Below are positions 7,315-14,662 of a stretch of DNA of 23,952 nt, in pieces. The notes below the pieces were generated by a model. It made no database searches, was not told where the DNA came from, and worked only from the letters and a program-made list of their open reading frames with translations. How positions within the stretch are numbered: the stretch's first letter is position 1; every line of letters begins with the position of its first letter. This DNA comes from JBARCX01 sp049794535 (GTDB lineage Bacteria > Pseudomonadota > Gammaproteobacteria > Xanthomonadales > Rhodanobacteraceae), in the NCBI GenBank assembly GCA_049794535.1, contig JBARCX010000374.1:1-23952 (forward strand). The letters are read 5' to 3'. The translations under genes and the position numbers were made by a program.

Positions 7315-8148
7315 ATGAGCAAGCAGCAAACATCGATAGGGCAATGGTTCGTGGCGGGCGTAGTGGTGGTGGCGGCCATTGCTGGTGGGGCCTACATTTG
7401 GCAGAAGGCTGTACATGGTGGTACGCAGGAATCCGCAAGCACAACAACAACCTCCGTGCCATCACCGGCTACCAGTGTCGCGTCATCGACCTCGGCTCCG
7501 ATTCAACATCCGATCACGCAGGCTGAGCCGGCGAGTGCATCCACCGCACCACTACCGGCCTTAGACAATAGCGACACTAGCGCGGCCGCTGCCCTGGCGG
7601 GTTTGGCCGGTGGCAATGATCTGACCTCGCTGTTGTTATCGGATCAGATCATTCCGCGCATCGTGGCCACTATCGATGCCTTGCCGCGACAAAGTATCGG
7701 CAGCCTGCACATCCTGCCCGTGCATACGCCCATGGGTCAGTTCATGACGACGCAGGCGAATGGCGCCACGGTGATCAGCGAGCGCAATGTCGATCGCTAT
7801 GCACCGTATATGCGTATCGTGGACAGTGCTGACCCGAAGGCGGTCGTGGCCTGGTATGTGCGTTTCTATCCCTTGTTTCAGCAGGCGTATCGAGAGCTGG
7901 GTTATCCCAAGGCTTACTTCAACGACCGCTTGGTTGCGGTGATCGACAACATGCTGGCTGCGCCGGATCTGACTCAGTCGCCGACGCTGATGCCATCCAA
8001 GGCGCAGTACGCGTATACCGATCCCGGGTTGGAATCGCTCTCGGTGGGCCAGAAGATGCTAATACGCATCGGTCCCGTCAACGAAGCCATTCTCAAGGCG
8101 AAGCTGCGCGCTATTCGCTTGGAGTTGACCCGTCAGCCGCCGCACTGA
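7315..8148 (+). CDS. DUF3014 domain-containing membrane-anchored protein
   Basis: A 277-residue protein with a single transmembrane segment near the N-terminus (about residues 11-28, WFVAGVVVVAAIAGGAYIW), a Ser/Thr/Pro/Ala-rich linker to about residue 90, and a C-terminal domain. The latter has LLLSDQIIPRIVATIDALPR, ERNVDRYAPYMRIVDSADPKAVVAWY, RFYPLFQQAYRELGYPKAYFNDR and PGLESLSVGQKMLIRIGP, matching DUF3014 of proteobacteria, including LRxEL-like residues at the end. The linker and domain should lie in the periplasm. The ATG has AGGTAGGG just upstream. It stands alone between two terminators, so it is transcribed by itself. Function of the family is unknown to me. Confidence 0.88.
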   Translation: MSKQQTSIGQWFVAGVVVVAAIAGGAYIWQKAVHGGTQESASTTTTSVPSPATSVASSTSAPIQHPITQAEPASASTAPLPALDNSDTSAAAALAGLAGGNDLTSLLLSDQIIPRIVATIDALPRQSIGSLHILPVHTPMGQFMTTQANGATVISERNVDRYAPYMRIVDSADPKAVVAWYVRFYPLFQQAYRELGYPKAYFNDRLVAVIDNMLAAPDLTQSPTLMPSKAQYAYTDPGLESLSVGQKMLIRIGPVNEAILKAKLRAIRLELTRQPPH

Positions 8149-8175
8149 CGTTTACGGTCCAGTGATGAACTCAAG

Positions 8176-8215
8176 CAAGAACGGGCCGGAATATTCCGGC
8201 CCGTTCTTGTTTCGC
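8176..8215. terminator. Bidirectional terminator between convergent genes
   Basis: A perfect 34-bp palindrome: CAAGAACGGGCCGGAAT (8176-8192) directly followed by its reverse complement (8193-8209), then TTTCGCTT. It lies between the stops of the DUF3014 gene (plus) and the WxxGxW gene (minus). A-rich on one side and T-rich on the other, it can end transcription from both. Confidence 0.85.
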
Positions 8216-8253
8216 TTCCCGTTTCCGTGTTGCTCTACGGGCACATTGCTAGA

Positions 8254-9348
8254 TCAGTGATGGTCGTGGTCCGAGGAATGGTGCGCAGGAGCTGCCGAGG
8301 CGTGTTGCTGTGGCCGCGGCTGTCCAGCCGGACGCTGGTATTGCGCATGCTGGTTCTGCGGTTGCTGGTACGAGTGTGCAGCGGGTTGATAGTTCGCATG
8401 CGCTGCCGGTTGATAGTGCGACGCTGTTCGCATGGAACCCTGATATTGACCCGCAGGCTGTGTCGAGTGGGCGTAGCTGGCTGAGCGCATGGGGGCGGCA
8501 CTGCTGTTGGCCGTGTGCGGTGCGAACGATGCCGAGCGTTGTGTGTTGAAGTTGGGCTGTGACATCGCACGGTTATTCATGGGGCTCGCGGAGCGTGCCA
8601 TTACGACGCCACGTCCACTGAATGCGCCGGGCCGGGGTGTAGCGGCAATCGCTGGCGCACCGTGGTTTACCGAGGCGCGCAGTGCCTGGTTCTGGCTGGC
8701 CATGCGCATTTGTTGCTGCTGCGCGGCGACGGGCTGCATATGTGTGTCGCGCATAGCGATGGCGTCTTGCGGGGTAGGCTGTGCACTCACACCACCAGCG
8801 CCTCCGTTGTAACTGACACGGTTGATGGTGGTGTTGTTGATCACCGTCGTGTTGTAGACGTTATGCACGTTCGTCACGTTGATGTTGTTGACGCTGCGGT
8901 TGTAGTTGAACGCGCCATGGTTCCAATAACCACCTGCATAACCGCTGCCGGTGTAGCCGAAGCCATAGTTGACGCCGCCATAGAAGCCGACGTGCGGACC
9001 CCAATAGCCGCCGTGGAAGACATAGAAGCCACTACTCCAACCCCAGTATCCCGGTGTCCACAGGGCACCGACATACGGTGCCAGCACCCAGGTGCCCGGA
9101 ACCCAGAAGTAACCGCCATCATCCGCGTAGGACCAGTAGCCGGGCGACCAGATATAACCAGGGCCAGGCATGATCGGCTGCACGTAAATCGGCAGCGGTG
9201 GTGGCGCAATGGCGACCGAGATGAACACGCCTGCAAACGATGAGAACGGTATCGCGATGAAGCTCGCTGCGACCATCGATAAGGCCAGGCGGCGCAGCAG
9301 ACGCGAGCGCATCGTTTGACGATTATTTGTGCAGTCAAGCCGTTTCAT
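8254..9348 (-). CDS. Secreted WxxGxW-repeat protein with Gln/His-rich tail
   Basis: The frame is open to 9591, but I start at 9348 because AAGGGG sits 7-8 bp upstream and the first 81 residues of the longer version do not look like protein. The 364-residue product has an N-terminal signal peptide (RRLALSMVAASFIAIPFSSFAG, about residues 19-40). Then come the WxPGxW repeats of this family: W67SPGYW72, W82VPGTW87 and W97TPGYW102, followed by a Gly-Tyr-rich region (YGGVNYGFGYTGSGYAGGYW) and Asn-rich VNNINVTNVHNVYNTTVINN. The last 150 residues are low-complexity Gln, Ala, Ser, Met, Pro and His, ending HHSSDHDHH. These exported proteins (BcpO-related/YXWGXW) are of unknown role; surface or envelope location is inferred. 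The histidine tail could bind metal. It diverges from thpR with about 200 bp between. Confidence 0.85.
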   Translation of the reverse strand: MKRLDCTNNRQTMRSRLLRRLALSMVAASFIAIPFSSFAGVFISVAIAPPPLPIYVQPIMPGPGYIWSPGYWSYADDGGYFWVPGTWVLAPYVGALWTPGYWGWSSGFYVFHGGYWGPHVGFYGGVNYGFGYTGSGYAGGYWNHGAFNYNRSVNNINVTNVHNVYNTTVINNTTINRVSYNGGAGGVSAQPTPQDAIAMRDTHMQPVAAQQQQMRMASQNQALRASVNHGAPAIAATPRPGAFSGRGVVMARSASPMNNRAMSQPNFNTQRSASFAPHTANSSAAPMRSASYAHSTQPAGQYQGSMRTASHYQPAAHANYQPAAHSYQQPQNQHAQYQRPAGQPRPQQHASAAPAHHSSDHDHH

Positions 9349-9545
9349 CAGAGAACCCCTTGGTACTGTCAGTGTCAGGTACGGATAACGTGACAATGAA
9401 GCCTCGGATGACGATGCACATGTCCCATGCCGTAAGTTGTTCAGCCGGCAGACGATAGCGTTTCGTGCATGACGTGTGGCTTTCGGTGTGCTCAATGAGC
9501 GCGCAATATCCGTTTTTTGTGATGTACAGCAGGTTCCGGTGACAC

Positions 9546-10175
9546 ATGCCCACGCCACGCACTCCACCTGAACGTATTCCGTCCGAGACACCGCAACTCG
9601 ATCTACTCGGCGGCACGCACACTACGCCAGCGGAAATTCATCGTCTGTTTATCGCGCTGATGCCGGATGCGGCAACCTGCGACCAGTTCGCACGCGTTGC
9701 CGATGCGCTCAAGGTCAGCCACCCCGCGTTGCGCGCACGTTGGATAAGAGCAGCGCGTTATCACGCCACGCTGCACTTTCTCGGTGATCAACCGATGCTG
9801 CGGTTGGATAGTGTTGACGCGGCGAAAGCCGCCATCGATACGATCCGTTGTGCACCATTCACCTGGACGCTGGATTACGCCTTCAGCTTCCACGGTCGCC
9901 AGCCACCGTGCGTATTGCGCGGTACACAGATGCCTGAGCCATTGCAGCGACTATGGGAAGACCTGCGTCGCGCGCTGACACTCGCCGGGCAGGGTGGGCA
10001 CATCGAGCGTCACTTCACACCGCATGTCACGCTGGCTTATAGCCGCAGCGTCATGCTCGACAACGTGCCGATAGAACCGGTGACGTGGCAGGTGGATACC
10101 CTCGCACTGATTCACAGCGTGGTGGGGCAGCCGGATTACCACTTCCTTGGGCGCTGGCCATTGGTTGCTGAGTAA
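9546..10175 (+). CDS. thpR: RNA 2',3'-cyclic phosphodiesterase (2'-5' RNA ligase family)
   Basis: A 209-residue protein of the 2H phosphoesterase superfamily, with the two catalytic HxTx motifs H73-A-T-L and H160-V-T-L in the usual positions and spacing. ThpR (formerly LigT) opens 2',3'-cyclic phosphates on RNA ends to 2'-phosphates and can join tRNA halves by a 2'-5' bond in vitro; it acts in the cytosol. Other family features are RLFIALMPD at strand 1, RWIRAARYHATLHFLGD and the ending PDYHFLGRWPL. The first 30 residues (MPTPRTPPERIPSET...) are an unusual Pro-rich extension before the conserved strand, so a later start is possible, but no better in-frame methionine is seen before residue 39. 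Single gene, divergent from the WxxGxW gene. Confidence 0.88.
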   Translation: MPTPRTPPERIPSETPQLDLLGGTHTTPAEIHRLFIALMPDAATCDQFARVADALKVSHPALRARWIRAARYHATLHFLGDQPMLRLDSVDAAKAAIDTIRCAPFTWTLDYAFSFHGRQPPCVLRGTQMPEPLQRLWEDLRRALTLAGQGGHIERHFTPHVTLAYSRSVMLDNVPIEPVTWQVDTLALIHSVVGQPDYHFLGRWPLVAE

Positions 10176-10188
10176 GCGTAGCGGGCAT

Positions 10189-10689
10189 TCAGCACAGTAT
10201 GGTGCGTAAGTGGAACGGTAGTTCGACTGCGCCGGTACGTGCGACAGCCGGTTCAACCTGGGCGAGGTTGTCACGCGGTGTGTCGACCACAACCAGAATG
10301 TGGCCGCTATCAATCTCACTCTTGAATTTGCGATCAACCGGGTCGGGCACGCCGGAGCCGACCAATGCACTGATCCAACAGCCGATGATGGCGCCGATCG
10401 CACAGGTGAAGAGTGCACCAGACAACGGGAACTGGAACGACGCCGACACCATGGTGGCGATAAAGCCCAGCAGCAGGCCGGTGCCGCCGCCCCAAAGCAT
10501 TCCGCGCAGCGCACCGGCGTAGAAGTCATTCCGTCCGCGTAGCAGGTGATCTGGAATTTGCGCTTGCTCGATATCACTGCGGGCGAGCAGGGCGATGTCA
10601 TTGTCATCCACTCCCGCTTGATGGGCTGCCTCCATCGCAGCGCGTGCTGTGTATATGTCGTTGGTGGTGAATACGCATCGGGTTTTCAT
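10189..10689 (-). CDS. Small two-helix inner-membrane protein, YflT/GSP17M-like N-terminus
   Basis: I set the start at 10689 rather than 10710: the ATG there is preceded by a near-perfect Shine-Dalgarno (AGGAGGGGT). The 166-residue protein begins with VFTTNDIYTARAAMEAAHQAGVDD, then DNDIALLARSD, a pattern like the N-terminal domain of general stress protein 17M/YflT-type proteins, where a short alpha/beta domain scans a stress or ligand signal. Residues about 64-84 (GMLWGGGTGLLLGFIATMV) and 89-111 (FPLSGALFTCAIGAIIGCWI) are two glycine-rich membrane helices. The C-terminal part (GHILVVVDTPRDNLAQVEPAVARTGAVEL) returns to a soluble beta-alpha fold. It converges with thpR, 13 bp between stops. 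Function unknown; a stress role is inferred from the fold resemblance only. Confidence 0.65.
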   Translation of the reverse strand: MKTRCVFTTNDIYTARAAMEAAHQAGVDDNDIALLARSDIEQAQIPDHLLRGRNDFYAGALRGMLWGGGTGLLLGFIATMVSASFQFPLSGALFTCAIGAIIGCWISALVGSGVPDPVDRKFKSEIDSGHILVVVDTPRDNLAQVEPAVARTGAVELPFHLRTILC

Positions 10690-10691
10690 GA

Positions 10692-10702
10692 CACCCCTCC
10701 TA
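10692..10702 (-). promoter_or_regulatory. Strong ribosome-binding site fixing the start at 10689
   Basis: On the minus strand the sequence AGGAGGGGT precedes the ATG at 10689 by about five bases. It decides in favour of this start over the upstream ATG at 10710, whose own upstream sequence is less favourable and which would place the strong site inside the gene. Confidence 0.7.
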
Positions 10703-10944
10703 CGGTCCACAGGCAGCGCGTTTTGCGTAGGGCATCGGTTTGGATGGGTGCCGGCTGGCGCGGACGAGTGCTGATGATCCAGTGCTCGTGTCCTGCACGA
10801 CAGATTTTCGTCCTGCCCATGTAATCAGCGTGTTATTGCATTGCAGGGCTATCGCTGCGTGTTTGGACGGTGCCAAAAGGCATGGGTCCACGCGGCGCGT
10901 TTGGGCGCAGAATCGGCGAACCTTCCTACCTTGCGGGGTGCGTT

Positions 10945-11715
10945 ATGCGTCCGACTGTGCTCGCTGTACTGGTTGCGCTTGCCTTTCCCGCTGCCGCGCT
11001 GGCGGCAACCCCTATGCACACCCCGCCGATACCGGGTTATCTCAGTGCGGCGATCCATGACCCTGCGCGCCAGGCTGATGCCGCCGTCGATATGCGTCGC
11101 GAACTGGTTCCCATCATGACCTTTGCCGAGGTGAAACCAGGCCAGAAAGTATTGGAGCTGATCCCGGGTAGCGGCTATTGGACACGCGTGTTCAGCGCCG
11201 TTGTGGGGCCACAAGGTCATGTCTACGTGCTGTGGCCGAACGAGTACGCCAGCGAGGATGTGAGCGACGTTGCCGGTTCACACAAGCTAGCCGCTGATCC
11301 GCACTACGCCAATGTCAGCGTGCTCACGCAGCCGGCTGCGCAGCTGAGTTCGCCGGAGCAGGTAGATCTGGTCTTCACCTCGCAGAACTATCACGACTAT
11401 CCAGACAAGTTCATGGGCAAGGTCGACCCGGTGTCATTCGACAAACAGGTCTATGCCGCATTGAAGCCCGGCGGCCTGTTCGTAGTGATCGATCACGTGG
11501 CGCCCGCCGGGTCGGGCATGGCGGATACGGATACGCTGCACCGCATCGACCCGGCCATCGTGAGGAAACAGGTGGAGTCGGTCGGTTTTGTGTTCGACGG
11601 TGAGAGCAAGGCGCTGCGCAACCCGGCTGATGCGCACACCATCAAGGTGTTTGATCCGTCGATACGCGGCCATACGGATCAATTCGTCTATCGCTTCCGT
11701 AAGCCGATGCAGTAG
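10945..11715 (+). CDS. Exported class I SAM-dependent methyltransferase (COG4798 type)
   Basis: A longer frame exists from 10870, but the ATG at 10945 starts exactly at a signal peptide (MRPTVLAVLVALAFPAAALA, cleavage after about residue 20-21). The 256-residue protein has the class I methyltransferase SAM motif VLELIPGSGYWTRVF (residues 69-83), an acidic end of strand 2 region (YVLWPNEYASEDV), LVFTSQNYHDYP at motif IV and ALKPGGLFVVIDHVAPAGSG at post-I/strand 5. The ending IRGHTDQFVYRFRKP is shared with the remnant at 3348-3655. COG4798 'predicted methyltransferases' commonly carry such an N-terminal signal. The target is unknown, and how SAM would be supplied outside the cytosol is unclear. 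A weak GGGG stretch precedes the ATG. Converges with the second chitinase gene. Confidence 0.85.
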   Translation: MRPTVLAVLVALAFPAAALAATPMHTPPIPGYLSAAIHDPARQADAAVDMRRELVPIMTFAEVKPGQKVLELIPGSGYWTRVFSAVVGPQGHVYVLWPNEYASEDVSDVAGSHKLAADPHYANVSVLTQPAAQLSSPEQVDLVFTSQNYHDYPDKFMGKVDPVSFDKQVYAALKPGGLFVVIDHVAPAGSGMADTDTLHRIDPAIVRKQVESVGFVFDGESKALRNPADAHTIKVFDPSIRGHTDQFVYRFRKPMQ

Positions 11716-11791
11716 ATGTAGAGGATCTCAGCTCGCTGCAATCCCGAACCCGTAACTCAACCTCGTACCCTCTCCCTTGTACCCTCACCCC

Positions 11792-11817
11792 AGCCCCTCT
11801 CCCGATGGAGAGGGGCT
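11792..11817. repeat. REP-like hairpin / possible bidirectional terminator
   Basis: AGCCCCTCTCC (11792-11802) pairs perfectly with GGAGAGGGGCT (11807-11817) around CGAT. Just before it are further CCCTCTCCC and ACCCTCACCCC strings. This is the common xanthomonad REP-like intergenic element, here between two convergent genes. The short T/A tail (ATA) is weak for termination. Confidence 0.7.
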
Positions 11818-11824
11818 ATAAGCA

Positions 11825-12982
11825 TCAGCGCGTTGGTTGCAGCCCCTGCCACATCGCGTCGAGCAATACGTCGCTCGGATCCAGGCTCTGTTCCCAGTAC
11901 ATGATTCCGCCCAAGTGCTGTGCCTTGACGTAGGCGGCCTTGGCGGCAATCGATTGCGGGTCGTCGTAGCTGATGAAGTGGCGTGTCTTGGCGTTCCACA
12001 GCCACGGAGCCTGTGCCGTGGCATCCCAGTAGCGCACAAAGCCATTGCGATTGATGAAGTCGGCCTTGAGTTGCGGCCAATTGTGCTCACCCTGATAGTG
12101 ACCGTAAGTCTGGTATAGGCCCTGATTGTCCGCCTTCACGTCAGCGAACTCGCGACCATAGAACGCCGCGCCGATCACTAGCTTGTCGGCTGGCGCGCCG
12201 GCCGCGAGGAACTGCTGTACCGCGCGGTCGGTGGTGCGTGCATCGGCTTGTGCAAGTTTGGACGCATGCAAGCCTGTGTGATGTCCGGTGGTCGGCGTCA
12301 TGCTATTGACGACGTCGTAGGTCATCATGTTGAACCAGTCGAGGTACGGTGCGACGGCACCGATATCGATGCCACTGACGAATGCGCCGTCGGCGGCGGC
12401 GATGGTCAGGGTGTAGTGGTTGGCACCCACGCGACCATGCGCGGCACCGACCTTATCCAGGCTGGCGCGAAGGGTCTTCATCAGCAGCGTGAAGTTCGCG
12501 CGGTCCTGTGGGCTGGAGTGGATGCCGGATTCGTTGTGCTCGGGATACTCCCAATCCACGTCGAGGCCGTCAGCGTCATGCGTGGCTATCAGTTGTGCTG
12601 CGCTATCGGCAAACGCTTGGCGGCCAGCCTCGGTGCTGGCGGCTTCGGAGAACCCGCCGGCGGTCCAGCCACCCACCGAGATCTCCACGGTAAGGGCGGG
12701 GTGTGCTGCCTTGAGCGCGGTGAGCTGGTGCAGATGTTCTTCGCCGATTTTATCGAGCACCACGCGACCATCGGTCAGGTGCGCAAAGGCGTAGATCAAC
12801 GTGGTGATTTTGCCTGCGTCCTTGTCCTGGACGGGATTCCAGCCGCCGGCATAACCGACGACGCGATAGTGCGGTGATGCATCTGCCGCCATGGCGCTGC
12901 TGAAGGTGGTGAGCAGGCATGCGGCGAGCAGCAGGGTGGCCATGTGCGAGCGGATCAGGAGTCTCGCGCCAAATTTGCGCAT
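11825..12982 (-). CDS. Secreted single-domain GH18 chitinase
   Basis: A 385-residue secreted glycoside hydrolase family 18 enzyme. The signal peptide covers about residues 1-33 (hydrophobic MATLLLAACLLTTFSSAMA, cleaved before ADASPHY). The barrel begins with YRVVGYAGGWNP; SVGGW (102-106) is the conserved strand 3; and the catalytic motif DGLDVDWEYP has D138, D141, D143 and the general acid E145. Downstream are FNMMTYDVVN (strand 6, substrate-binding Tyr-Asp), LVIGAAFYGREF and the closing GGIMYWEQSLDPSDVLLDAM. No chitin-binding module is attached, unlike the larger chitinase at 5387-7021, so it may favour soluble oligomers. Start at ATG 12982; the upstream Shine-Dalgarno is weak. No copy of the palindrome found upstream of the other chitinase is seen before this gene. 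Confidence 0.93.
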   Translation of the reverse strand: MRKFGARLLIRSHMATLLLAACLLTTFSSAMAADASPHYRVVGYAGGWNPVQDKDAGKITTLIYAFAHLTDGRVVLDKIGEEHLHQLTALKAAHPALTVEISVGGWTAGGFSEAASTEAGRQAFADSAAQLIATHDADGLDVDWEYPEHNESGIHSSPQDRANFTLLMKTLRASLDKVGAAHGRVGANHYTLTIAAADGAFVSGIDIGAVAPYLDWFNMMTYDVVNSMTPTTGHHTGLHASKLAQADARTTDRAVQQFLAAGAPADKLVIGAAFYGREFADVKADNQGLYQTYGHYQGEHNWPQLKADFINRNGFVRYWDATAQAPWLWNAKTRHFISYDDPQSIAAKAAYVKAQHLGGIMYWEQSLDPSDVLLDAMWQGLQPTR

Positions 12983-13137
12983 CGTTGGGGTTCCGGTGAG
13001 GTGGGGTGATCAAGCGCGTCGATCGCGCACGTTGATTACGCAAGGAGGGTTGATCTTCGCAGCCAACGAGCTATCTGCCAATGATCATGTGCAGCTGTGC
13101 TTGACGACATATGGCACTCATCAGTTATACCTTTCGA

Positions 13138-13347
13138 ATGACGACACCTCCGCCGAGCTCAATGCAGAACACACCCGTGCCAGATGACCCGCCGCCGGTG
13201 CGACCCGTCGAGCCGGATGCTGGCGACTGCTGTGGTGAAGGCTGCGTACCGTGTATCTTCGATCTCTACGAGCAAGCGCTTGATCGCTATAAAGAAGCAC
13301 TTGCGGCATGGCAAGAACGTCACCCGGGAATGGATCACCATGGTTGA
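13138..13347 (+). CDS. Small Cys-rich 'oxidoreductase-like' domain protein
   Basis: A 69-residue protein if started at 13138 (MTTPPPSSMQNTPVP); starts at 13111 and 13162 are also in frame and no ribosome-binding site decides. The core EPDAGDCCGEGCVPCIFDLYEQALDRYKEALAAWQERHP is the Oxidored-like domain (PF09791-type): two adjacent cysteines, then C-x2-C, then an acidic helix. Despite the name no oxidoreductase activity is established; the cysteines may bind a metal or form disulfides. The stop overlaps the start of the DUF998 gene by 8 bp in another frame, implying co-translation. Too short for a confident function, but the motif is clear. Confidence 0.82.
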   Translation: MTTPPPSSMQNTPVPDDPPPVRPVEPDAGDCCGEGCVPCIFDLYEQALDRYKEALAAWQERHPGMDHHG

Positions 13348-13954
13348 AGCAACGACACGGAAGTTAGGTCATACCGCGCTGGCAGGTATGTTGGCATTCG
13401 CGGCGGTATGTACCGCAGAGCAATGTCTGCGCAGCGACCTGAACTGGCAAGACGCACCGTTGAGTTTCTATCTCATCGGTCCCGGTGGGCATTGGGTACA
13501 AGCCGTGTATTTTTTGCTGAGCGCGGCGCTGGTGCTACTCGGTGCAGGGTTCTATGGCGCGTTACAGCGAGAGGCGCGTAGTGCGGCGCCGCTATTGTTG
13601 TTTACCTGTGCTGCGATTGCATTGTCCGTGACTGCGTTGGCGCATACCAATGTGCCGCAACATGCACCCACATTGGAAGGTTTTGTGCATGGCGCGGCGG
13701 CGCAGGCAGCGTTTCTTTGCGTGACGGTGGCGATGCTGCTGCAGTCGTGGCGTTTGCGAGGCGATCCGCGCTGGCGTCCGTACTTTCGTACAGCCTTCGT
13801 ACTCGCCTTGCTCTGTTTTGTAGCGTTGTGGGTCGATGCGCTATGGCACACCCCTCCACGCGGGCTGGCGCAGAAAGTGGTGATCGTGTTGATACTGTGT
13901 TGGTTATTGCGCGCTGCGTGGTGGCTTCGGCGTGGTCCGCCGCGGCACATGTGA
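13340..13954 (+). CDS. DUF998-family integral membrane protein
   Basis: The frame is open from 13184, but residues before 13340 lie inside the Cys-rich gene and look like shadow translation, so I start at ATG 13340 (MVEATTRKLGHTALAG). The 204-residue product has six hydrophobic segments, among them ALAGMLAFAAVCTAE, WVQAVYFLLSAALVLLGAGFY, SAAPLLLFTCAAIALSVTAL, AAFLCVTVAMLLQSWRL, AFVLALLCFVALWVDALWH and VVIVLILCWLLRAAWWL. This topology with HTNVPQHAPTLEGFVHGAAAQAAF in the middle matches DUF998 inner-membrane proteins, whose function is unknown. It overlaps the upstream gene by 8 bp, so the two are an operon. Ends at TGA after a charged tail (RRGPPRHM). Confidence 0.78.
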   Translation: MVEATTRKLGHTALAGMLAFAAVCTAEQCLRSDLNWQDAPLSFYLIGPGGHWVQAVYFLLSAALVLLGAGFYGALQREARSAAPLLLFTCAAIALSVTALAHTNVPQHAPTLEGFVHGAAAQAAFLCVTVAMLLQSWRLRGDPRWRPYFRTAFVLALLCFVALWVDALWHTPPRGLAQKVVIVLILCWLLRAAWWLRRGPPRHM

Positions 13955-14662
13955 TAGCTGAGTCGTGATGCGTTGTTCCAGCGCATCCATGCCCTGGTCG
14001 ATGTGGGGCGCTCGATGTGGATCGCGGCATCGCTTCGCGGCGACATAACAATTTCGAAAATATTTTCGCCGTAAAGGCGAATATTTACGTGCGTGCCGTG
14101 TGCCGAGTAAGCGGCGATAGGGATTCGTTCTTGTGACTACGACTTAAGTCGAGTTGTTCGATGACCTTAACGGCATGACTCTGTGAACAGTATTTTCACT
14201 TTGCATGGACGCGCCGTATACGCACAAAGTTCAATATAAATATAACAATAGCTACACGCGACCGTTTTCTATTTGAAGTGGGTTGCGCACTGAGTGAAGG
14301 GTTTAGCAACACAAGCATTTGTGGGCGTCGCACGGGGGCGACGGGTGAATGGCTTTATGGCTCATTACCGGATGGGGATCGGCGTGACATCACACACGAA
14401 ACCAAGAAGGAATCTTGATCTTTCTGAGCGTGGCCAGGCTGTCAGGGATTTGGCAGGCGACGCTGACTCGTTCAGGGGATATCTGCATGAGGATGGTTCT
14501 GTTCGAAGAAAAACTGTGAAAGTGAATCATGTTGTTTCGTCATTGCTAGAAAGCACGATTGTCCGATTCATACCCTTTGTCATGTGACTTACATGACGTC
14601 GACGGTGCGCTTGTCCTCAGATGGATAAACCCCGTTACCCACAATGAATGAGGAGGCACCTG
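13955..14662. other. Gene-free, AT-richer region upstream of ompA-like gene
   Basis: About 700 bp. It includes an AT-rich segment around 14050-14090 with nested inverted repeats and another around 14230-14260. An open frame 14294-14587 starts at GTG, lacks a ribosome-binding site and resembles nothing I know, so I leave it out. The ompA-like promoter should lie here, probably within the last 150 bp, but I cannot point to a convincing -35/-10 pair. A small RNA is possible and not demonstrable from sequence alone. Confidence 0.5.
14055..14085. repeat. Nested AT-rich inverted repeats
   Basis: CGAAAATATTTTCG (14055-14068) is a perfect 14-bp palindrome; it overlaps a second inverted repeat, TTCGCC-GTAAA-GGCGAA, extended by ATATT on each side with two extra T on the left. 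It follows the DUF998 gene by about 100 bp and could be a terminator-like structure, a binding site or a relic. Confidence 0.5.

Noticed and set aside
9349..9591. 81-residue N-terminal extension of the WxxGxW protein
   Set aside because: Composition unlike protein, crosses the thpR start region, and a strong AAGGGG site supports the start at 9348.
12248..12877. Long open frame on the plus strand (209 codons) opposite the second chitinase
   Set aside because: Antisense shadow of a GC-rich gene; the minus-strand product is a clear GH18 enzyme and the plus-strand product resembles nothing.
14294..14587. 97-codon GTG-started frame upstream of the ompA-like gene
   Set aside because: No ribosome-binding site, no family resemblance, region AT-richer and gene-free in appearance.
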